This document shows, piece by piece, positions 46,010 to 55,228 of a stretch of 64,000 bases of DNA (within the stretch, counting starts at the first letter, position 1; each line of letters opens with the position of its first letter). Position numbers and translations under genes: made by a program. The DNA is from Pilaira anomala (Eukaryota > Mucoromycota > Mucoromycetes > Mucorales > Mucoraceae): the NCBI GenBank assembly GCA_025716855.1, contig JAIXMQ010000003.1, positions 542,001-606,000 of the forward strand, in the 5' to 3' direction. The notes beneath the pieces were generated by a model, which made no database searches, was not told the origin of the DNA, and saw only the letters and a program-made list of their open reading frames with translations.

Positions 46010-46602
46010 ATCATGTTTCTGCATACAAATGTATACACGTAAACTATTATTCCCTGTTTTTTTATACATAGATATTATACCTATTTTTCTTTTTTTTATT
46101 TACTTTATTTGTTTTATTTCATTCTTGTATACACTGTTTTTTCTTGTACATATTTTTTATTTACTTTCTATTATAATACATTCTATTTTTCTTTGTTTTA
46201 TATAATATATTGACCCATTTATATATTATATATTGTAACACATTAAATTTTTATTGTTTTGTGCAATTAGATAATGATTTGGAAATTTTGCAGGATTAAT
46301 TTGATCATTGGGAAAAAAAATCCTGGATCTAGTATGGTAATTATTTTATATAATAGACATATACATTTTGACTAGTTTATCATATTTCTACAAGTAAATG
46401 ACAAGTATCGTGGTAATAGAATTTAAAGATACACTATTCCTACAAGGGGTACCAAACTAATACTTTGTTTTGGCTAAAAACCTCATATTCTGTACTACTT
46501 CAAATATAATATATCTTTCGATTTATTTTATGACTATAATTTGCATATGAACTAGCGATTGACAGCGATATATCACTTTAGCAAGTAAATATTATGTGTA
46601 TA
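46010..46602. other. Spacer up to the left end of the transposon
   Basis: AT-rich 3' flank of the preceding gene. Nothing recognisable other than the TATA before position 46,603 that serves as the target-site flank. Confidence 0.5.
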
Positions 46603-46689
46603 CAGTGCTCACGGTACCAATTTGCGTGATTTTAAATGTTTTTGCGTACTTTTAATTATCAATTTGCGTAAAATTGATTAGTCAATTTG
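46603..46689 (+). repeat. Left TIR, outer part
   Basis: First 87 bp of the 132-bp left repeat. TTGCG boxes have their G at TIR positions 22, 42 and 64, and a fourth at 87 is cut by the nested insertion. The 45 remaining bases continue at 47,363-47,407. Confidence 0.88.
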
Positions 46690-47353
46690 GAAGTCGGGGA
46701 AAAGAGTAGTAAAAAAAAAGGTAGTAAAATCACGGATGACTTTTATCCGGATTTATAAAGAGTATAACCAGGCACATTGTCACGTGAATAAGGTTTTTTA
46801 TAACTTTTGCATGAATACACCATTACATCAATTTTTTTTTTTCACATGGCATACAGACAGGTTTTTTTTCTCATACGCCAGACAAACAGGGAGGGGGAGG
46901 GTTTCATTATAAATAATGTTTTTTTTATTTTGTTCTTTTCTTTCACTTTCTTCTTTTTATATATATTCCAAAACGAATCTTCCTTCCTTACCGATACAGT
47001 TTTAATCTCTTCTTTTGCCACACTCCTTGCCTAGAGAAGACAATGTTCCAAGGGAAAAAAGACCTGCATGAAACATATTGTTATCAATAGTAAGTCTAAT
47101 AATTTTATCAAAAAATAAATGATTCATTTTGTCTAATAAATCTAAAATAGAAAATGATCCTTTTTTCTTTTTTGTCCAAATTACAAGTGAAAAAAGAACA
47201 AGTTACCTGTTTTTTTGTTAAAAAAAAACAAGAATTATACTTGTTTTTTCTTAAAAAAAAACGTAAAGTATTTTGGTGGCTTAACGGCCAGTTAGAACAA
47301 ATTTCATCCGTGATTTTACTACCTCCTTTTTTACTACTCTTTTACCCAGCACC
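46690..47353 (+). mobile_element. Nested 664-bp non-autonomous element with 9-bp target duplication
   Basis: Has 50-bp terminal inverted repeats (46,690-46,739 and 47,304-47,353) that match at 43 of 50 positions; shared core AAAAGAGTAGTAAAAAA and GGTAGTAAAATCACGGATGA. It is flanked by a perfect direct repeat GTCAATTTG (46,681-46,689 and 47,354-47,362). Long repeats and a 9-bp duplication are what Mutator-like elements make. The interior has only short, T-rich open frames, so it must depend on a transposase elsewhere. Confidence 0.85.
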
Positions 47354-47489
47354 GTCAATTTGCGTTGAATAAAAAATCAAATTGCGTTGTCAAGAATCTC
47401 AATTCACTTAAAGATATAAATATCGATCAATTATTTCGTTTATTAACTTTCTTTTTGTCTAAATTATATAGAACTAAATTATCTCAAAT

Positions 47490-49460
47490 ATGACTCAATC
47501 TCAAGAAAATGTGCAAAGTACTGAACATTCTACCGGTAGCTACCAAGAGTTTATGTATGATTCTTGTCCGGATTTTTCATTTGACCCCATGATGCCTGAA
47601 TTCCCAACCCTAAATACTCCTCCAGTAATTACTGCTGCTACCTCTGATGATATCACCAAACGTGCTTTTACAGATATGTTAAATAACTTGATACCAGGCA
47701 TGGTTGAAGAAGCACTTAAACAAAAATTACCAAAAGATTTTGGCTCTGCTGGTGGTGTAAGACTGTCAACACGTAAGTTTTTTTTTTTTTTCTTTTTTTT
47801 TTTTTTTTTATCTAATTGTTTAATTATTATTTAGGCCAAGCCCTTCAGAATGAAGATTTGGAAAAGACAAGAACTGTAATTGCTCGTCTTTATGGTAGCA
47901 AAGTTATTGTTGACAATCTTTTAAGAGACAAGAACTCTTTGGGACGCCGTGAAAAAAATGTTGACAAGACAATCAAAGGTAATAAAGCTCGACTTTTAGC
48001 TGCCTGTGGTGAATTTCTTGGTAATCCTGATCAAGAGGAATTGGACAAAAGATATTCTTGTACATATGAAGCATTGAAGAAATTTGTACGTGTTCAAATT
48101 CTTCCTGGTAAGCGAAGTGATTTGACTTGGAGTGACATTGGTAGATCAGAACAAAGTCTCTACAAAATAATGGGTGAAAACTTTGTTATGAGAACTTTGG
48201 AACTTGAAAAAAGTTTACCATTGTACTGTTGTACCGACTCCTGGGGAATAAGAGAGTTATTTGTTGCTCTTATCAGAAACTGTACTCCTCGTCGTGATAA
48301 GGTAAAACAAAAAAAAAAAAAGGTATTCGCGATTATTTATTTACCAAATTATTTTTACAATAGGTGTCAAAGAATATTGCTCCTGTCATTGATACCCCAA
48401 ACACCGGCCTGGTACAGATTTAATGTCCAAAACACTTTTAAAAGACTCAAGGGTCGTAAACATGATAGTGTCCACGTTAGTTGGTATGTTGCAGCTATAT
48501 AATATTATTAAAGCTTCCCGCTTATGGTATTAATATAAATGTAGGCAAGCATGCAAGCAATAACTATACAGCAAAAAATGGGGAATGGCTTGATGGAAAA
48601 CGGGCTGATGTCTTACTCATCCCAACTACTGTTACATCCGAATCATTACCACCAATTCTTATTGAAATACAGAATGTTGTTGACAAGCCATACACCTCTT
48701 CCTCCTCTGGCTGCAGTTGGATATGTACTGATTGAACAAAAATGTTCATTGTTTGGATTAGAGTATAAGAAGGATCCTACTGTTATACTATTATACCAAA
48801 TTGCAAAAGAAGCACTGGACCATCAAATACAGGACCACAATTCGACGGTGGAGCGATTAATTGACGTTGCCACTGAAACAAAAAAGCAATTCAAGAGGAT
48901 ACTGGAGGTGTCTGATGGAGGCGATGTAGGCATAAAAAAAATGAAAAGTTTGGCAAGTGCAGGTGTACTATATGCAGAGACTTGCTTACACAAGTACCAG
49001 TGGCCAGTTCTGGACGACTCCGACATGATGCCATTACCATTGGATTTGCCACCTAATGTTCAGCCCCCAAAACGAAGTACACACATTGACATCTTACCAC
49101 AAATGCCATCTGAACCACAACTCGATGACATGAAATATGCTAGAGAGTTCAAGGAAGAATACAGTACCCGCTCTATATAAGGCCGTAAAACATTTCAGAC
49201 TTTTGCGGTCTTAAATCGTGTCATGGCCTTATTTATGCCTTGAAAAAAGTTAAAATAGGCAAAATATTCAGGAAATTGCGGCCTTAAATCGGAAATGGCC
49301 TTAAATCGAACGGCCTTAAATAGAGCGGGTACGGTACTTGAAAACACATAAACAAATGAATTGGAAAGTTTGCTATGACAAAGGCTTAGATGAAGGTTAT
49401 TTTTCAAGATATAAAAACTACAAAACACTGAAGAGTACATTTAACGAACTTAAAAAATAA
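47490..49460 (+). pseudogene. Transposon-borne PD-(D/E)XK-like protein gene, interrupted
   Basis: Start MTQSQENVQSTEHSTGS at 47,490; intron about 47,774-47,833; then QNEDLEKTRTVIARLYGSKV. A conserved-looking DNA-binding-size domain follows (RLLAACGEFLGNPDQEELDK, then SDLTWSDIGRSEQSLYKIMG and DSWGIRELFVALIRNCTPRR). After another intron (about 48,301-48,363) comes SKNIAPVIDTPNTGL. The nuclease-like core follows: GEWLDGKRADVLLIP, then LPPILIEIQNVVDK. Asp in ADV and E-x-Q in IEIQ about 20 residues later match the PD-(D/E)XK pattern. A frame change lies near 48,415, and a probable small deletion with a frame change near 48,695 joins to PLPPLAAVGYVLIEQ. A MITE cuts the frame after EFKEEY (49,161); the continuation KTHKQMNWKVCYDKGLDEGY resumes at 49,337 and stops at 49,460. 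Not functional in this copy. Confidence 0.65.
49162..49334 (+). mobile_element. 173-bp MITE inside the transposon gene
   Basis: Starts CAGTACCCGCTCTATATAAG and ends with the inverted version (AATAGAGCGGGTACGG at 49,334). TA flanks both sides (49,160-49,161 and 49,335-49,336). The inner repeats CTTAAATCG/GGCCTTAAATCG extend the terminal symmetry. No coding capacity. Removing it with one TA rejoins GAATAC to TTGAAAACA and restores the reading frame of the host gene to its stop at 49,460. Confidence 0.88.
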
Positions 49461-49803
49461 AAAAATATCTTGTGTAAGGTTCCCAACTCATATACAGGGT
49501 GTTTCCAAAAAAAAAAAAAAAAAAAAAAAAAAAATTAAGTATAAATTGAATAAAAAATCGAGCACACCATTATTACGTTTAGTTTACTTTTATTTTCATA
49601 AGAACTGTAGTGATCCAGCTAGTAAATCATCATGTTATCATATGTAAGAACATATCCATCTACCAGCTTAAGGCTTAGAGCCAATCTATACAATTTGTAT
49701 TTCCAAATGTAATTAAAATAGTAATAGTTTATGCCACAGTGTGTGACACAGGTAAGAGTGTCACTTCTGATAAGAAAAACGCAGTTTGATATGCTCATTT
49801 TCC

Positions 49804-49935
49804 GTGAATTGAGATTCTTGACAACGCAATTTGATTTTTTATTCAACGCAAACTGACCAATCAATTTTACGCAAATTGATAATTAAAAGTACGCAAAAAC
49901 ATTTAAAATCACGCAAATTGGTACCGTGAGCACTG
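49804..49935 (-). repeat. Right TIR of the transposon
   Basis: 132 bp, inverted match to the left TIR, with only two differences seen (in the ATTAGTCAAT/ATTGGTCAGT stretch). Carries five TTGCG boxes. Confidence 0.9.
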
Positions 49936-51231
49936 TATATGCAATATTTAGAAGAAAAGCTTATTGTATCTATTTAGGTTGGAACTGTGCACTCGAAAAA
50001 AAAAAGGAAACCAAAGATGCAGCGTTCCAGCTTAGCATTCGAATACAGGTAACTAAGAATAACTATTAATACATATATGCTTTAAAATTTTATAAATCAT
50101 ACTGTTGCCGAGAATTAACGAGGACTTCTTAGAAGTTGTTGATATGATATACTAGAATATTACTAACCGAATTTCTCGGTGTATATATAGCTAACTTGAT
50201 GGCTTTATTATATTATCCTTAATAATTACATTTAAAAAGGATACAAGTTGATGCATTAACTTATGCTTATGACGCATGTTTTCACTTGGAGGCATTTTTC
50301 CAATTACGAATTAGAAGTCAAACGGATGCATGCATCACCTTTAGAAAAAATAGGTAACAATATTGCTTGGCGTACAGGTACGTAATTTCATGAAAAAAAT
50401 ATCTCGATTGACTCTATTGTGTCACAGTCTCGGTTTTGCTATTTTAGCTTACTCAGTGGTTGAAAATGAGGAAATTCTATTTAAACTGCTGACGGAAAAT
50501 TAATTGGCAGTAAAAAAGTAATTACTCAGCCTTCTTTTTTTTTAGAGATCGGGCAAAACTTCCAGTTTATAAGATGTATTTGTCGAGAATAACACTTGTA
50601 TGACAAATAATTTCTTGGATGAGTTAAATATCATTAAAAGATATTACAAGCTTGAATTGAACGAATGCAATCTTTTTTTTTTTTCGATTAATAATAATAA
50701 GACAAATGACGACATCGACTGCGCTTGATCGGATTGCATTCCTTGGAAGTAAACAGTAAAAGTAGTAGTTACCAGGCGGGTTTTTCTAAAAAAAAAAAAA
50801 GTCTCGTGTAATCCATGCGATAATACTTTATAATTTATGGGGCAGGAGCTATATTTTGCGCAAAAAAAAAGGGGGGGGGAGAAAACTGTTATCTTCTTAC
50901 TAATAAGCATTGACAGCATGAATAGTAATAGCTTAAACAAAAAAGAAAAGAAAAATATTTGGCGTCATATGAAAGTATGGGCTTGTTGTCTTAGGATTCA
51001 TTTTTCTTCTTCTTTTTTAATATAAATAAAATGTTTTTCATGCGATCTTTTTTTTTTCATTTAAACGTTTAAAAATTAAAAGAGTTTATTAAAAAACGAA
51101 GGAATGATTTTACATGTAATATAAGAAAAAAAAAAAGAGTTGTATATATTACACTGTGTTTATCAAATAACGATAATCTATTACAAATAAAGATAGAGGG
51201 AGGAGATAATACAGATGGCAACAGAGAGAGC
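49936..51231. other. Gene-free flank between transposon and bZIP gene
   Basis: AT-rich, with a G run (GGGGGGGGG at about 50,871) and short open frames on both strands (50,644-50,940; 50,837-51,025) that are low complexity. No gene supported. Confidence 0.5.
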
Positions 51232-51948
51232 TTAGATGTCTGAAGCTAGACTGACCAAATCTTCATCTTCATCTTCGTCTAATAAGTCAATATCTATGTA
51301 ATTTGGCTTATAAGACGCGTTTTCATTTCCAAACTGAGCAGGTAATGGTAATCTATGATTCTTTTGGCGATCTACCCATTGACGTAATAGTTTTTTTGCC
51401 ACAAACTTTCCTCTTAATTTATCTGCATCTATTCTTAATTTTTGATTTTCTTCGCGCACTTCTTTTAATTGCCTTTCAAGTAAAGCATTACGTTCTGATA
51501 TTTGATTAATCATGTTTCGCATTTCATGCTGTTGAATATTCTTCTTCTGGCGATATTTGGCTGATGCGGCTTTATTACGTTGTCTTCTTTCTTGTAATGT
51601 AACAGTGCCTGATTTATTTATACTATGCTCATCTTCTTCGCGATAGCCGTGATGTGAAGAAGAAGGTGAGAAATCAAATGAATGTGGCGAAGAAGGTGGG
51701 GAATGAATATACTGATCTTGCTCTGGTGTTGTTGGCGGTGATCGAATCAAGTTATGACGACTTTGTGCGATATGATGATAGTAATTGTATTGTGGCAATG
51801 TCCGTGCCTCTTTCATGCGATTGTTACAAGATGGTTCTGTTGACAATCTTGGTAACTGGCAATCTTGATTAGTAGTAATAGAAGAAATGGACATAGGTTC
51901 CCTCTTAGTAGCAGTAATAGTAGTAGTGGGTGTAGTATTAGAGTACAT
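51232..51948 (-). CDS. bZIP transcription factor
   Basis: 238-residue intronless protein. The N-terminal half is disordered and rich in Ser, Pro, Thr and His (PPTTPEQDQYIHSPPSSPHS), with several S/T-P sites. The basic region is QERRQRNKAASAKYRQKKN, with the N-x-x-A-A-x-x-Y-R signature (Tyr at the Ser/Cys position, Lys-Tyr-Arg-Gln), similar to CYS3/ATF4-like fungal bZIPs controlling sulfur or amino-acid metabolism. A leucine zipper follows (MINQISERNALLERQLKEV, then NQKLRIDADKL). The C-terminal tail is acidic (DIDLLDEDEDEDLVSLASDI). Start MYSNTTPTTTITATKRE. The target pathway is not shown by the sequence. Confidence 0.88.
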   Translation of the reverse strand: MYSNTTPTTTITATKREPMSISSITTNQDCQLPRLSTEPSCNNRMKEARTLPQYNYYHHIAQSRHNLIRSPPTTPEQDQYIHSPPSSPHSFDFSPSSSHHGYREEDEHSINKSGTVTLQERRQRNKAASAKYRQKKNIQQHEMRNMINQISERNALLERQLKEVREENQKLRIDADKLRGKFVAKKLLRQWVDRQKNHRLPLPAQFGNENASYKPNYIDIDLLDEDEDEDLVSLASDI

Positions 51949-52345
51949 TTTTTTTTTTAATATCTATATTGTATATGTATTATATTGTATATAAAAAGAG
52001 AAAGAGAAAAAAAAAGGGATGACACGACACAGACTATAAATACCTTTTTTTAATATGATACTGAGTACAAACAATTGACCGTCATATAATGTTTGAGAAT
52101 TTTATTTGTTTGATAAAAAAACAAAAATCATACTTTTCTCTGTTTGGTCAAATTAAAAAGTAAATGAGTGAATATTATGCTATTGCACACATACATTTAG
52201 ACATATATGCTACATACAAACAATTACACACGTACACATACACACAAAAAGTACATCAGAACAAGTTAATTAATTATACTAAAGAGATATATGGTTTATT
52301 GTTTGATGGTCTCAAATGTCGTTCCTTTCATTAGGGACCCGTGAT
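51949..52345. other. Spacer between bZIP start and NPP stop
   Basis: About 400 bp, with short A runs (about 52,007-52,016) and ACACA-rich stretches (about 52,185-52,245). It holds the bZIP promoter. No gene. Confidence 0.5.
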
Positions 52346-54120
52346 TCATTCCAGTTCTAGTAGTCCATTTAAAGTATTATTATTGTTAGCGGGTTTCAAG
52401 TGTAAAATCCGTGACATGACATTATAAAGTTCTACGTTCCAAAAAGGAACAGCAGTCTTTTGGATTGGGAAATTAGGGCCTTGGGCGACAAAGATAGCTC
52501 TTGATTCAGGTGATAAGTTGTCATAACCATGGATACCACGGGGTGAATATCTATTACCACTCTTTGGATCAAACTCTTTACGTGTAACAAAGTTCCAACC
52601 TGGGTCTGGTAAAACAAGCAATGGAGGAATTCTAATATTATCACGGAAATGATATCGGCTGGGGAAATCTTCCCGTTTATATACCTCAAAATGAGGTGCA
52701 TCTAAAGAATTGTGCAATCTTCTAAAGGCTTGGTATAATATTTCAACTGCTTCTGTTTCATCAACTTCTGGACGAGGTCTGATACCTAATGTTGGATAAG
52801 TTTCAATGCGCCAAATTAAGTCTAATTCTTCTGTTGTAAGCACTTCGTCATAATAAATTAAACGTGAATTATCTGATTCTGACATGCCATGATCACTAAC
52901 GACCATCAAGTTTACAATATCTGTCAAATTTCTTTCTTTTAATCCTCTTAATAGGCGACCAATACTTTGATCTGCAAGATTTAATTGCTTAAGAGTCTAT
53001 TATTGTTGATATGTTTGAGAAATCAATTTAAAATTTTAATTTTTTAAAAGATTTTTTTTTTTTTTTTTACCTCATTCGCATAGGGCCCATAATGGTGTCC
53101 TGCTTGATCTACTTGTTGTACATATAAACCAACAAACTGAGGTCTATCTTCTAATGGTAAGTCAAACCAATCAAAAACTTGGTCTACTTTGTCATCAAAC
53201 TTGATATGGTCATTAAAAGCAACGGAATAAGTAGGGCGAAGTCCATTAAAATCTGTACTGCAACCAGGCCACATAATAACACCAGATTTCTTTTTCTGTC
53301 GCACGGCCGTAATCCATATCTTTTTATTTTATACTATATTAGTAAACATACTCACACGGATTCATACACATGATTTTACTAATAACTTACTGGCTCTCCT
53401 CCCCACCATTTAGAGTCCCAGCTTTTATCAGGACTTTTGTAATAAAAGCTATCATTCAAATTAGAATCAAAAAAATAATTTCCAACAATACCATGGGCTT
53501 CAGGATAAAGTCCTGTAACCAAAGACCAATGATTTGGAAAAGTAATTGGCTGTAATAAAATTTAGTGATGTAATATTTTGTTTTATGCTTTATATACATA
53601 TCACTGTGAATTTACCGGAAATGATGGTGTCATATAATCGGCTCTTACACCTCGTTCAGCTATAATACATGGTTATTTTATTATATATTGCATGATTATT
53701 TTTATATTTACCTATGCCGGTTAATTCAGGCGTAAGGTATAAGTCGAGATCATGGTTTACAACACCATCCAAAGAAATGAAAATGACAGTTGGTGCAAAT
53801 ACATGAGTGCCATTACTGTATTTTGGGCTTTCTTCGTCACGATTAACTAGGCCGTTTACAAGTACACCACTAAACAACATAGAAGCTAAACTTATCAAAA
53901 CAATTGCAAAAATTCGATTTTTCCCTTTTCCAGACTATTTAAAAAGAGTGAGTTCATGGTCATTTCAACATTAAGGTGATCATTCAATTGACAAAAATTT
54001 CTTTGTTTTACATAATCAATTTATGTTAAATACCTCTTCTTCCGGCTCAGCAGGTCCTATAGACTGATACCGTGTATGGTTACTCGTTGGTAACATACTA
54101 CTTCTTTCGTCTGAGCTCAT
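52346..54120 (-). CDS. Ectonucleotide pyrophosphatase/phosphodiesterase (NPP family)
   Basis: Type II membrane enzyme that hydrolyses nucleotide pyrophosphate or phosphodiester bonds with two zinc ions. Cytosolic head MSSDERSSMLPTSNHTRYQS (start 54,118-54,120), then one membrane helix (IFAIVLISLASMLFSGVLV). The catalytic domain begins VIFISLDGVVNHDLD (first metal Asp). PITFPNHWSLVTGLYPEAHG holds the Thr nucleophile, followed by GNYFFDSNLNDSF. Then come GGEPIWITAVRQ, YVQQVDQAGHHYGP (metal Asp/His) and LMVVSDHGMSE (metal Asp-His). The final His is in SPRGIHGYDNLSPES. All expected residues are present. Six exons, short introns. It ends GLLELE at 52,346 with no nuclease-like domain, as in fungal NPPs. 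Confidence 0.92.
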
Positions 54121-55228
54121 TCTTTTTGATATATTCTTATACAGAATAAAGAACAAGAAGAAAAGGAGAAAAAAAGGAGTAAAAAAGGGTTTTTATTGTT
54201 GAATAGTGGATAGATAAAGGAATGGGGAAAATAAACCAAATCATTAAACGTCCCATGATATTATGGCTGTCGCACGAGCCTTTTTTTTGAAAAAAAAACG
54301 GTAGAAAACTCTTTTTATCTTTTCATTCATGTTCTTTGCTTACTATTGGTAGTATTCGCGATTTCGCATAATGACTATGTCTCTGCCCAGTCTTTCAGAA
54401 AAGAAAGAAGAAATACGTGGAAATATTGAAATCTACGCTGCAGTGACTGATGCTGAATGGCAGGATTGTTTATAAAAAAAGGATCAGGACAACATCTGAA
54501 AGACCGATGGCTAAAGCAGGCAAGGTATCTCAAGACTCATACACTTTCTTCCCATTCAGCGTCAGTTATTACAATGCTGATTTCAATATTTTTGACTCTT
54601 TCTTCCTTTAGTTTGTGAACAATTACTTTATATCCTTATATAATGAACGCATACTCTCATTTCTCTCTATTTCTTTATACATCGAGTTTATCTACTAATT
54701 ACCATTTAATTGGTTCTTTTAATTAAATCACATCATCGTGTTAATTATTGACATAAACCTCTCTATATATGAATTAATACTTCGGTTGTTCCTAAGGAAC
54801 TAGTTTAGTTATTAAAGATGAACTCAAAGTTAGGTTGTGACACCTGATGAATTTCATTTCCTTTTAGATTATTTAACCTTTGTTATTTTACTTTATTGTA
54901 TTTTTAATTTTTATATTTTTTACTTTTCAAGCATTGAATATCACACTTTCTAAAGAGAACGACCAGGCAGTGATAGAATAACCACTAATGATGGTAAGCG
55001 AAGAATATAAATTATGGGACGTTTAACGATTTCGTTTATTTTGACGAAATGTTATATACGGAAAAAAAGCCTCCGGATCTTGAGCGAAAGGGTGTTACGA
55101 AAAGGAATTAGAGTTCGTCATGCTCACTTTGTGGTCGACGAGGTTGGCACCTTTTGGATGAAGAAGTTCCTAGGACAGCATGATATTTATAGGCTTCGTA
55201 CAACTATTAGAAAAAAAAATTAAAAATT
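54121..55228. other. Spacer with an inverted duplication
   Basis: Between the NPP start and the BTB gene stop. Contains a ~60-bp imperfect inverted duplication (about 54,405-54,464 against about 54,550-54,605). A small open frame at 55,014-55,223 (+) has no recognisable product. Confidence 0.45.
54405..54605. repeat. Imperfect inverted duplication encoding similar short peptides
   Basis: The left arm on the plus strand (frame 54,371-54,475) reads EEIRGNIEIYAAVTDAEWQD and stops. The right arm on the minus strand reads EERVKNIEISIVITDAEWEE and stops. The arms are about 75% identical. The spacer is about 85 bp. It looks like two inverted copies of the end of one gene, source unknown. Confidence 0.65.

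Larger units (their letters stand above)
46603..49935 (+). mobile_element. TIR transposon carrying a PD-(D/E)XK-like gene (with two nested insertions)
   Basis: The left terminal repeat starts CAGTGCTCACGGTACC at 46,603, and the right one ends with its reverse complement at 49,935. Both are flanked by TATA, so the target duplication is TA (or TATA). The repeats are 132 bp and about 98% identical once the 664-bp insertion in the left copy (46,690-47,353) and its duplicated target are removed: left arm 46,603-46,689 plus 47,363-47,407, right arm 49,804-49,935. CAGTG ends and TA targets recall Tc1/mariner. The only gene inside (47,490-49,460) encodes no DDE domain but a PD-(D/E)XK-like protein. 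Without the nested elements the transposon would be about 2.5 kb. Confidence 0.88.

Noticed and set aside
45996..46205. Phe/Tyr-rich ORF overlapping the end of the 45,461 gene
   Set aside because: T-rich 3' UTR translation.
46807..47372. Two short ORFs inside the nested 664-bp element
   Set aside because: Low-complexity Phe/Lys runs; no transposase motif.
55014..55223. Plus-strand ORF downstream of the MATH-BTB gene
   Set aside because: No homologous pattern and no intron or promoter context.
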